From positions 6,758,001 through 6,822,000 of the forward strand of contig NZ_WNWM01000002.1 in the NCBI RefSeq assembly GCF_009727155.1: a DNA stretch of 64,000 nucleotides. Direction: 5' to 3'. Every line of letters begins with the position of its first letter. Within the stretch, counting starts at the first letter, position 1. The DNA comes from Pseudoduganella dura. GTDB lineage: Bacteria > Pseudomonadota > Gammaproteobacteria > Burkholderiales > Burkholderiaceae_D. Position numbers and translations under genes: made by a program. Of this stretch, positions 25,569-33,005 are shown in pieces. A model generated the notes under the pieces. The model worked only from the letters and a program-made list of their open reading frames with translations, was not told the origin of the DNA and did no database searches.

Positions 25569-26118
25569 AGCGGGTCCGGTAGGTCTCCAGCGTCACCGTG
25601 CCGTTGCCGTAGGCGACATTGACGAGGATGCGCAGCGATGCCGTGGCCGGCACGGCACTGGCCGCCGGTCCGAGCGCCACTTCCGCGATCGTCACCGTCG
25701 CGGCATAGCCGGCGGGGAACGGATTGCCCGCGACATCGGTCGCGTAGGCCGCCGGCGTGCCGTAGGCCGTCACGTAATCGTTAACATTATGGAACGGGCG
25801 GGCGCCATCGCCCGCTTCCTTGCCGACCGCTTCGGGTATCGTGCACTGCGCGGACGACGTGGCGGACTGGTAGACCTCGGGTTCGCTGATGTCGCACCAC
25901 GAAAAGCGCGCCGCGCGGATCTCGTCGACCAGGCTTTCGGCGATCGCCATCGCCTGCTTGCGGGCGATCGGATCGGCGCCGCTGCGGGTGTTCAGGCTGA
26001 TCGCGCCGAGCACGCCGACCACGGCCACGCCGACGATGACGATGAACATGATCAGCTCGATCATCGTCAGGCCGCCCTGGCGCATGCGGTATTGCCGCTG
26101 CCGCATCGGGTATATCAT
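25552..26118 (-). CDS. mshD: MSHA minor pilin MshD
   Basis: 188 residues. Prepilin signal QGG|LTMIELIMFIVIVGVAVVGVLGAI with Glu5; the block ARKQAMAIAESLVDEIRAARFSWCD is typical of MshD. The mature protein starts with Leu instead of Phe, which prepilin peptidases tolerate. ATG 26118 overlaps the mshC stop (ATGA). Confidence 0.9.
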   Translation of the reverse strand: MIYPMRQRQYRMRQGGLTMIELIMFIVIVGVAVVGVLGAISLNTRSGADPIARKQAMAIAESLVDEIRAARFSWCDISEPEVYQSATSSAQCTIPEAVGKEAGDGARPFHNVNDYVTAYGTPAAYATDVAGNPFPAGYAATVTIAEVALGPAASAVPATASLRILVNVAYGNGTVTLETYRTRYAPNN

Positions 26119-26726
26119 CGAGTAAAGCCCGTTTCGGGTTCGACCAGCGTATCGCGGCTGGCGCCGCCGCCGCTCACGCGCACGGCCAGCCGGTTGACGA
26201 ACGTGCTGGTGACCGCGGCCGCGCCGTCAGCGGCGTTGAACGGCCGCCCGGCGGGATCGAAGTAGAACATCGGCGTCGCGCTGATCGTCAGTCCGTTCGG
26301 CACGCCTTCGCAAGCCCAGTCGTTGAAGTTGGCGCACCGCGCGAGCGTGGCGGCGCTGCCGCTGTTGTTGCGCGCGGCCGGCGTCGCCCTGGCGGTGCAG
26401 GCCGCATCGTAGCACAGGGCCACGCTGGCGCCATCGAGGCGCACGAACACGTTGCGGTTCTGGGCGATCGCCTGCTTCTGGGCGTAGCGCACCAGGGCCT
26501 TGACCTGCTGGGAATAGCTGGCCACGTCGAACGTGCCGCGGTCGAAGAAACGGGGAGCGGCGATGGCGCCGAGGATGCCGACGATGACGATCACGAGGAT
26601 CAGTTCGACGAGCGTGAAGCCGCGCTGCCCGGAAAAGGGTCCGGGCAGCCGGGCACCTGGATGCGGCGGGCGGAAAGAAATCACTGTATCGGTCGATGGA
26701 ATAGTGAAATGCAACGGTATCAGCAA
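26115..26726 (-). CDS. mshC: MSHA minor pilin MshC
   Basis: About 203 residues by the TTG start at 26726, which overlaps the preceding small pilin gene by seven bases; a GTG at 26684 is an alternative and neither has a convincing ribosome site. The prepilin signal GQRG|FTLVELILVIVIVGILGAIAAPRFFDRGTFD with Glu5 is followed by VKALVRYAQKQAIAQNRNVFVRLDG, a GspH/MshC-like block, and several Cys. Predicted minor pilin of the MSHA fibre. Confidence 0.87.
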   Translation of the reverse strand: MLIPLHFTIPSTDTVISFRPPHPGARLPGPFSGQRGFTLVELILVIVIVGILGAIAAPRFFDRGTFDVASYSQQVKALVRYAQKQAIAQNRNVFVRLDGASVALCYDAACTARATPAARNNSGSAATLARCANFNDWACEGVPNGLTISATPMFYFDPAGRPFNAADGAAAVTSTFVNRLAVRVSGGGASRDTLVEPETGFTR

Positions 26727-26911
26727 TCGTCCAGGCCGGGCGCCGCGCCCACCTTGCCGGTCGCGGCCTCGGCGCCCATGTCGGCGATGCGTTGCAGGGC
26801 CGTGGCCGCCAGGATGCCCAGTACCACGATGACGGCCGTCAGTTCGATCATCGTGAAACCGCCCTGGCCGTGTGCCGCCGCACCGCCCGTTCGTATCCGC
26901 TTGGCTGTCAT
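26720..26911 (-). CDS. Mini-pilin: prepilin signal with a very short body
   Basis: 63 residues from the ATG at 26911 (an in-frame GTG at 26941 lies right at the base of a strong stem-loop). The prepilin signal GQGG|FTMIELTAVIVVLGILAATALQRIADMG is intact with Glu5, but only about 20 residues follow the helix before the stop, so the mature protein would be about 45 residues with no globular domain. It occupies the place where a second pilin (mshB) might be expected. Its helix is very like that of MshA (LGILAATAL...ADM). It could be a truncated duplicate of mshA or a real short pilin; the Cys-ending tail argues neither way. Confidence 0.65.
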   Translation of the reverse strand: MTAKRIRTGGAAAHGQGGFTMIELTAVIVVLGILAATALQRIADMGAEAATGKVGAAPGLDDC

Positions 26912-26940
26912 GGCGATAGGAAGTGAGGGTTGAAATGGCA

Positions 26941-26972
26941 CCAGCCCCGCGCGGAAATCCGCGCGGGGCTGG
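26941..26972 (-). terminator. Strong stem-loop after mshA (attenuator or mRNA stabiliser)
   Basis: Perfect 15-bp inverted arms (26941-26955 and 26958-26972, GC-rich, core CCCCGCGCGG) with a two-base AA loop lie 38 bases after the mshA stop. On the minus strand it is followed by CCATTTCAACCC, with only three T, so it is not a classical intrinsic terminator. It probably stabilises the mshA message or partly stops transcription, giving more major pilin than minor pilins. Confidence 0.7.
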
Positions 26973-27010
26973 CCGTCATCGGGTCGCCGTCATCGGGCGA
27001 GGCATGCCGA

Positions 27011-27472
27011 TCAGCAGTTGCCCAGCGTAGGCGCTCCGCTGACCGCGCCGGTGGCGGCAGTGTACGTGAACGCGCACGTGGCCTTCTTCGGCTCGGCGAT
27101 CGTTACCACGCCGTCTACGGTAGTCAACTTGTAATCGTTGGCATCCAGGCCGGCCGCCGTGGCGATCGATACCGCGGTCGGGTAGCCGTTCAGCACGGCG
27201 ATATCGGTACTTTCGAGCACAACCTTGGTCGCGGCGGTGTCGCCGTTGACCAGCCACTGGGCACGGGCGATCGCCACGGCGCTCTGCACCGAGCCGCGGG
27301 CGCCCTGCATCTTGGCGCGGCGCGCGTCGCCGCTCATGTCGGCGAACTTCGGCAGCGCGGTCGCCGCGAGGATGCCGAGGATGACGATGACGACGATCAG
27401 TTCGATCAGGGTGAAACCGCCTTGGCCGCGGAGGGAGGACGAGTGCGACAGGGAAGCTTGTTTGAATTGCAT
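27011..27472 (-). CDS. mshA: Major MSHA pilin MshA
   Basis: 153 residues. ATG 27472 follows GGAG at a good distance. The leader MQFKQASLSHSSSLRGQGG is cut before FTLIELIVVIVILGILAATALPKFADMSGDAR, the classic MshA N-terminus, and ARRAKMQGARGSVQSAVAIARAQWL follows. Two Cys near the C-terminus (ATCAF and the terminal GNC) form the expected disulfide loop. The fibre subunit for surface attachment. A stem-loop directly downstream and a 68-base AT-richer gap upstream suggest separate, stronger expression than the neighbours. Confidence 0.94.
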   Translation of the reverse strand: MQFKQASLSHSSSLRGQGGFTLIELIVVIVILGILAATALPKFADMSGDARRAKMQGARGSVQSAVAIARAQWLVNGDTAATKVVLESTDIAVLNGYPTAVSIATAAGLDANDYKLTTVDGVVTIAEPKKATCAFTYTAATGAVSGAPTLGNC

Positions 27473-27540
27473 GAGAATCTCCAACGTAACAAAAAGAATG
27501 TTGTGACGGAAGCGACACAAAAATGCTTTTTACATTCTGT

Positions 27541-28083
27541 TCAACCGTCTACCTGGTGAAGGGCGACGCTCAGTTTCCCTGGCGTTCCTGGCGGCTTGGC
27601 GTTGTTCGTGGGCAAGCAAAGTGATTCTACACGGAAACTCCAACGTGCATAGCGCATGTCGGAAAAAGTTGTATTGCCGCTGAACAAATATACAAGGGTT
27701 CGTTGTTTTCTGTCGAAAAACCAGCTTCCGGCAGGGATTTCCTTGTCATTTCGTCGATCCATTTCGCCCCGGTAGCCCGGCGGCGTGCTCCGCAGCAGCT
27801 TGACGGGGTTGCTTCCCACCAGTGCCTGCACCGCCGCCGTGTCGCCGGCCAGTTGCGCTGCCATGGCCTTGCCCGCCAGTGCCGTGCGCATGCCGGCCAC
27901 GTGGTAGCGCACGCCCGCCAGTTCGGCCTCGGCCCGGTAGCGCAACAAATAGCAGGACAGCACGCCCGCCAGGCTGCCAAAGACGACGACGCACACGGCG
28001 AACTCGAAGCGCGTCGCGCCCCCCTGCCGGCGCACGGCGGGTGCGCCCGCGCATGCGACCCTGTTTCCGGGCACGGCCGCCAT
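27541..28083 (-). CDS. mshF: MSHA biogenesis protein MshF
   Basis: About 180 residues from ATG 28083 (a GTG one codon earlier is equally possible; either stands 1-4 bases from the mshG stop). A pilin-like N-terminus, RRQGGATRFEFAVCVVVFGSLAGVLSCYLLRYRAEAEL, has a single membrane helix, and the rest (GEMDRRNDKEIPAGSWFFDRKQRTLVYL) is the region typical of MshF, where the Trp-Phe-Phe-Asp block is common. Position between mshG and mshA supports the name. Exact role in the fibre is not known to me. Confidence 0.78.
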   Translation of the reverse strand: MAAVPGNRVACAGAPAVRRQGGATRFEFAVCVVVFGSLAGVLSCYLLRYRAEAELAGVRYHVAGMRTALAGKAMAAQLAGDTAAVQALVGSNPVKLLRSTPPGYRGEMDRRNDKEIPAGSWFFDRKQRTLVYLFSGNTTFSDMRYARWSFRVESLCLPTNNAKPPGTPGKLSVALHQVDG

Positions 28084-28087
28084 CACG

Positions 28088-29314
28088 TCAATGCAGGGCC
28101 GCGCGGCCCAGATTCCAGATCGGCAGGAAGATGCCCAGCGCCAGGATCAGCACCATCACGCCCAGGAAGGTGATCAGGATCGGCTCGATCTGCGCGGACA
28201 GCGTCTTCAGTTCGTAATCGACCTCGCGCTCGTACATCAGGGCGATTTCATCCATCAGTTCGTCGAGCGACCCGGATTCCTCGCCCACGGCAATCATCTG
28301 CAGCACCACCGGCGTGAAAATGCCCGCCGTGACCGAGGTGCGCAGGATGCTTTCGCCCCGTTCCACGCTCTCGCGCATCTGGTCCACGCGCTGGCTCAGA
28401 TAAGCATTGTCGACGGTCTGCGACACCACGGTCAGCGCCTGCACGATCGGCACCCCGCTCTTCGACGACAGCGCGAAGCTGCGCGCAAAGCGCGCCATCG
28501 TGCCCTTGTGGATGATCTTGCCCGCGATTGGCACCCGCAGCTTCCAGCGGTCCCAGCGCAGCTCTCCCGCCGGGGTGCGCACCCAGCCGCGCAGCGCGAC
28601 CGCCGCCGCCGCCGCGCCGCCGAACAGCATCCACCAGTACTGCGTGGTGAAGCCCGACGTGGCGATCAGGATGCGGGTCATCAATGGCAGCTCGGCATTG
28701 AAGCTCTTGAATACCTGCACGAACTGGGGAATCACGAACATGTTGACGATGAACATCGCGATCACCATCGCGATCACCACGAACATCGGATAGCGCAGCG
28801 CGCTTTTCACGCGGCCGCGCATGTCGCGGTCGAATTCCAGGTGCTCGAACAGGCGCAGCATCACTTCGTCGAGACGGCCCGTCATCTCGCCCACGCGCAC
28901 CATCGACAGGTAGAAGTTGTTGAACACGGTGGGGTGGCCCCGCATCGCCACCGACAGCTCGCGGCCGGCGTCGAGCGATTCGCGCAGGTCGCGGATCACC
29001 TTGGCGAACGCCGGCGACACGGCCGATTCCTGCAGGCCCGCCAGGCCGCGCATGATCGGCACCCCCGACTTGAGCAGCGTGTACATCTGCCGCGAAAACA
29101 GCTGCACATCGAGCGACGTGACCTTTTTTTCCATCAGGCGTGCCCAGAAACCCTCGCCGGCCGCCTTCGCCGGCGCGCGCGTGGGCGCGATCGAGACGGG
29201 CGTGGCGCCCGAGCCCAGCAGCTGGTCGGCCACGGCCCCGCTATCGGCCGCTTCCAGCACGCCCTGCAACAGCTGGCCGCGCGGGTCGCGCGCCTTGTAC
29301 GCGAAATAAGGCAT
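28088..29314 (-). CDS. mshG: MSHA inner-membrane platform protein MshG (PilC/GspF family)
   Basis: 408 residues. Two T2SSF domains (LFSRQMYTLLKSGVPIMRGL and FARSFALSSKSGVPIVQAL begin them) and three membrane helices (about 168-190, 222-240, 376-398) are visible. It forms the rotating platform that couples the ATPase to pilin insertion. ATG 29314 shares a base with the mshE stop (TGATG). The N-terminus MPYFAYKARDPRGQ is typical of the family. Confidence 0.94.
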   Translation of the reverse strand: MPYFAYKARDPRGQLLQGVLEAADSGAVADQLLGSGATPVSIAPTRAPAKAAGEGFWARLMEKKVTSLDVQLFSRQMYTLLKSGVPIMRGLAGLQESAVSPAFAKVIRDLRESLDAGRELSVAMRGHPTVFNNFYLSMVRVGEMTGRLDEVMLRLFEHLEFDRDMRGRVKSALRYPMFVVIAMVIAMFIVNMFVIPQFVQVFKSFNAELPLMTRILIATSGFTTQYWWMLFGGAAAAAVALRGWVRTPAGELRWDRWKLRVPIAGKIIHKGTMARFARSFALSSKSGVPIVQALTVVSQTVDNAYLSQRVDQMRESVERGESILRTSVTAGIFTPVVLQMIAVGEESGSLDELMDEIALMYEREVDYELKTLSAQIEPILITFLGVMVLILALGIFLPIWNLGRAALH

Positions 29315-31017
29315 CAATCCTCTTGCTGGTTACTGATCCGCATCGCCTCGGCGATGGTGGTGCGGCCCTGCACCACCAGCTGCACGCCGTGCCGGCGCAG
29401 CGTCTGCCCCGCCATTTCCATTTGCGCCGCCTTCAGGAACGTCGCCGGATCGGGGTCGTTGGCGGCGTCCACGACGGCATTGGTCATCTCCAGCAGCTCG
29501 TAGACGCCGGTCCGGCCGCGGTAGCCCATGCCGTTGCAATGCGAACAACCCTTGCCGTGGAAATAGCGCGCCATGTCGACCTTGTCGTTCAGTTCAAGGC
29601 TCAGCCATTCGCGCTCGGTCGGTGTCGGCGTGTAGGGCTGCGTGCAGCTCTCGCAGATCACGCGCACCAGCCGCTGGGCCAGCACGGCCTGCAGCGAGCT
29701 GGCCACCATGTAGCGCGGCACGCCCATGTCCATCAGCCGCAGCGGCGTGCTGGCGGCGTCGTTGGTGTGCAGCGTGGACAACACCAGGTGGCCCGTCATC
29801 GCCGCACGCAGGCCGATCTGCGCCGTTTCCTGGTCGCGCATCTCGCCCACCAGCACCACGTCCGGGTCCTGCCGCAGCGCCGAGCGCAGCACGCGGGCGA
29901 AGCTCAGGGCGATCTTTTCGTTCACCTGCACCTGGTTGATGCCGGGCAGCCGGTACTCGACCGGGTCCTCGACGGTGATCAGCTTTTTCTCGACCGAGTT
30001 CAGCTCGGCCAGCGCACTGTACAGCGTGGTCGTCTTGCCGGAACCGGTCGGCCCGGTCACCAGCACCAGGCCGTTCGGCCGCGCCACGATCGCGCGGAAC
30101 TTCTCCATCAGCGGCCGCGGCATGCCGATCGCATCGAGCCGCAGGTTCGCGCTGCCTTGCGACAGCAGCCGCATCACGATCGATTCGCCGTACTGCGTGG
30201 GCATGGTCGAGATTCGCACGTCGATGCGGGTGTTTTTCACGCGCACGGCGAAGCGGCCATCCTGCGGCAGGCGTTTTTCCGAGATATCGAGATCCGACAT
30301 CAGCTTCAGCCGCAGCGCCAGCGCCGGCGCGATCTTGATATCGGCCTGGGTCTGCAGGTGCAGCACGCCGTCGATGCGGAAGCGGATGTGCAGGCGGCTT
30401 TCCTGCGGCTCGATGTGGATGTCCGAGGCGCGCACCTGGGCGGCATCGTCGAACACCGACTGCAGCAGCTTGACGACGGGCGCCTCTTCCAGGTTCGGAT
30501 TGGCCGCCAGTGCGCCGAAGTCGACGGAGCTGTCGCCCATCTCCTCTTCCAGCTCGCGGGCCAGGTCGGTGATGTCCTCGGTGCGCCGGTAGATGCGGTC
30601 GATCGCCGCCAGCACCTCGGTTTCGTTGACGACCGCCAGTTCGATGTTCTGCTTGACGATGCGGGCAATCTCGTCATAGGCGAACAGGTCGGTCGGATCG
30701 GAAATACCGACCAGCATGCCCGAGTCGCGCTGTTCGAGCACCAGCGCGCGGAAACGCCGTGCCTGGGTCTCCGGCAGCAGGCGCACCAGCTCCGGGTTGA
30801 TGTTGTAGAACTTCAGGTTGATATATGGAATGTTCAGCTGGCGCGCCAGCGCGCCGGCGATCTGCTCTTCCGTGACATAGCCGCTGTCGATGAACACGCG
30901 GCCCAGCTTGCGCCCGCTGCGCTTCTGCTCCGCCAGCGCCAGGCCGAGCTGCTCCTCGGACAGCAGTTTTTGCTGGACCAGGATCTCCCCGAGCCTTACT
31001 TTTTCCGGCCTTGCCAT
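29314..31017 (-). CDS. mshE: MSHA assembly ATPase MshE with MshEN c-di-GMP-type domain
   Basis: 567 residues. The N-terminus has two related helical motifs (RLGEILVQQKLLSEEQLGLA and KLGRVFIDSGYVTEEQIAGA, residues 8-59), the pattern of the MshEN domain that binds cyclic di-GMP in Vibrio MshE. The ATPase core has Walker A GPTGSGKT (322-329), Walker B DPDVVLVGEMRD (about 384-395) and a zinc-type tetracysteine (CESC at 455-458, CSHC at 491-494). It powers pilin assembly. ATG 31017 was chosen over an upstream reading frame because it starts the conserved domain after a GGGAG. First gene of the mshE-Q unit. Confidence 0.94.
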   Translation of the reverse strand: MARPEKVRLGEILVQQKLLSEEQLGLALAEQKRSGRKLGRVFIDSGYVTEEQIAGALARQLNIPYINLKFYNINPELVRLLPETQARRFRALVLEQRDSGMLVGISDPTDLFAYDEIARIVKQNIELAVVNETEVLAAIDRIYRRTEDITDLARELEEEMGDSSVDFGALAANPNLEEAPVVKLLQSVFDDAAQVRASDIHIEPQESRLHIRFRIDGVLHLQTQADIKIAPALALRLKLMSDLDISEKRLPQDGRFAVRVKNTRIDVRISTMPTQYGESIVMRLLSQGSANLRLDAIGMPRPLMEKFRAIVARPNGLVLVTGPTGSGKTTTLYSALAELNSVEKKLITVEDPVEYRLPGINQVQVNEKIALSFARVLRSALRQDPDVVLVGEMRDQETAQIGLRAAMTGHLVLSTLHTNDAASTPLRLMDMGVPRYMVASSLQAVLAQRLVRVICESCTQPYTPTPTEREWLSLELNDKVDMARYFHGKGCSHCNGMGYRGRTGVYELLEMTNAVVDAANDPDPATFLKAAQMEMAGQTLRRHGVQLVVQGRTTIAEAMRISNQQED

Positions 31018-31163
31018 ATACGCGCTGCTCCCATCTTCAGGTTCGTCACCGGTTCGATGACCATAGCCGGCCATTGTAGATCGAAATATTGCCCGCAAGC
31101 TAGAAAACCCTGCTCCCGCACTGGCGCCGGGCGTCGGTTCTTTGCTACAGTGGCGAATCGTCA
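31018..31163. promoter_or_regulatory. Divergent promoter region between the two pilus systems
   Basis: The 146-bp gap separates mshE (minus) from the ABC-ATPase gene of the second system (plus). On the minus strand TACAAT at 31073-31078 is a candidate -10 box for mshE. On the plus strand TACAGT at 31146-31151 is a candidate -10 box; transcription would begin close to the 31164 ATG. A shared regulator could act on both units from here. Confidence 0.45.
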
Positions 31164-31898
<735 letters not shown>

Positions 31899-31899
31899 C

Positions 31900-32868
31900 A
31901 TGTACTTTACCCACTTCGGCCTGCGGCAGGCGCCGTTCTCGATCACGCCCGATCCCGCATTCTTTTATGGCGGCAACACGCGCGGCGACATGCTGGCGGC
32001 GCTGCTGTACGCGGTGGCGCAGGGCGAAGGTATCGTCAAGGTGACCGGCGAGGTGGGCAGCGGCAAGACGATGCTGTGCCGGATGCTCGAGCGCCGCCTG
32101 CCGGCGCACGTGGACGTGCTGTGGCTCGTCAATCCGAGCCTGGGGCCGTCCGAGGTGCCGTACGCGATCGCCGCCGAACTGGGGCTCGACGTGTCGGGAC
32201 GCCGCGGCGACCAGGCGCTGCGCCAGCTGAACGACGAGCTGATCGCGCGCCACGCGGCCGGCCGCCAGGTGGTGCTGCTGATCGAGGAGGCGCAGGCGAT
32301 GCCGCTCGAGACGCTGGAAGCGGTGCGACTGCTGACGAACCTGGAAACGGCACGGCACAAGCTGCTGCAGATCGTGCTGTTCGGCCAGCCCGAGCTGGAC
32401 GCGCACCTGGCCCTGCCGCGCATGCGGCAACTGGCCGAACGCATCACGCACAGCCTGTTCGTGCCCGCATTGCCAACGGCCCAGGTCGGCGCTTTCCTGG
32501 CCTTCCGGCTGCGCGCGGCGGGCCACCGCGACGGCGCGTTGTTTACCGCCGCGTCAACGCGGCGCATCGCGCGGGCGTCACGCGGTATCATTCGGCGTGT
32601 CAACATCCTGGCGGACAAGGCGCTGCTGGCCGCGTACGCGGACGACGCGGCGGTCGTGCAGCACCGCCACGTGCGCCTCGCCGAACGCGAATGCAGCTTC
32701 GTTTCCTCGCACCGGGCGGCGCCGGGGCCCGCGCGCCGGCTCGCCGCCGCGGCGCTGGGCGCGGCCTTGGTGGTATTGTCGCTGTGGTGGGCATGGCCCG
32801 CACTGGCGTCGCTGCTGGGCGGGCTCGGCTTGCGCGCGTTTGCACATCCGGCGGGTTTGTCATTATGA
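31900..32868 (+). CDS. ExeA/MshM-like AAA ATPase, second system
   Basis: 322 residues and clearly a paralogue of MshM at 15330: both start MY..HFGLR..PFSITPD and share GEVGSGKT (Walker A, about 46-53), VVLLIEEAQAMPLETLEA (Walker B region) and LLTNLETARHKLLQIVLFGQPELDAHLA. A C-terminal membrane helix (about 289-312) tethers it to the inner membrane. By family it would help assemble the neighbouring secretin. Confidence 0.9.
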   Translation: MYFTHFGLRQAPFSITPDPAFFYGGNTRGDMLAALLYAVAQGEGIVKVTGEVGSGKTMLCRMLERRLPAHVDVLWLVNPSLGPSEVPYAIAAELGLDVSGRRGDQALRQLNDELIARHAAGRQVVLLIEEAQAMPLETLEAVRLLTNLETARHKLLQIVLFGQPELDAHLALPRMRQLAERITHSLFVPALPTAQVGAFLAFRLRAAGHRDGALFTAASTRRIARASRGIIRRVNILADKALLAAYADDAAVVQHRHVRLAERECSFVSSHRAAPGPARRLAAAALGAALVVLSLWWAWPALASLLGGLGLRAFAHPAGLSL

Positions 32869-32904
32869 TCGACCCTGCAGCCGCGCTGCACCACGTCTCC
32901 TGGC

Positions 32905-32982
32905 CAACGCAACCGTTCAACACAAGCGTCCGACGCAACCGTTCGACGCAAATGGGCAACGCAACTTTTCAACGCAACTTCT
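32905..32982. repeat. Six tandem 13-base repeats before the secretin gene
   Basis: Consecutive units are CAACGCAACCGTT, CAACACAAGCGTC, CGACGCAACCGTT, CGACGCAAATGGG, CAACGCAACTTTT and CAACGCAACTTCT, without gaps. The array fills the 137-bp gap between the ExeA-like gene and the secretin start (33006), ending 23 bases before the ATG. No gene reads through it in the operon frames. Confidence 0.85.
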
Positions 32983-33005
32983 GAATCTGACCGGCAACCA
33001 TAACA

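Noticed and set aside
32905..32982. Tandem repeats as a CRISPR array
   Set aside because: Units are 13 bases and directly adjacent, without spacers, and no cas genes are present.
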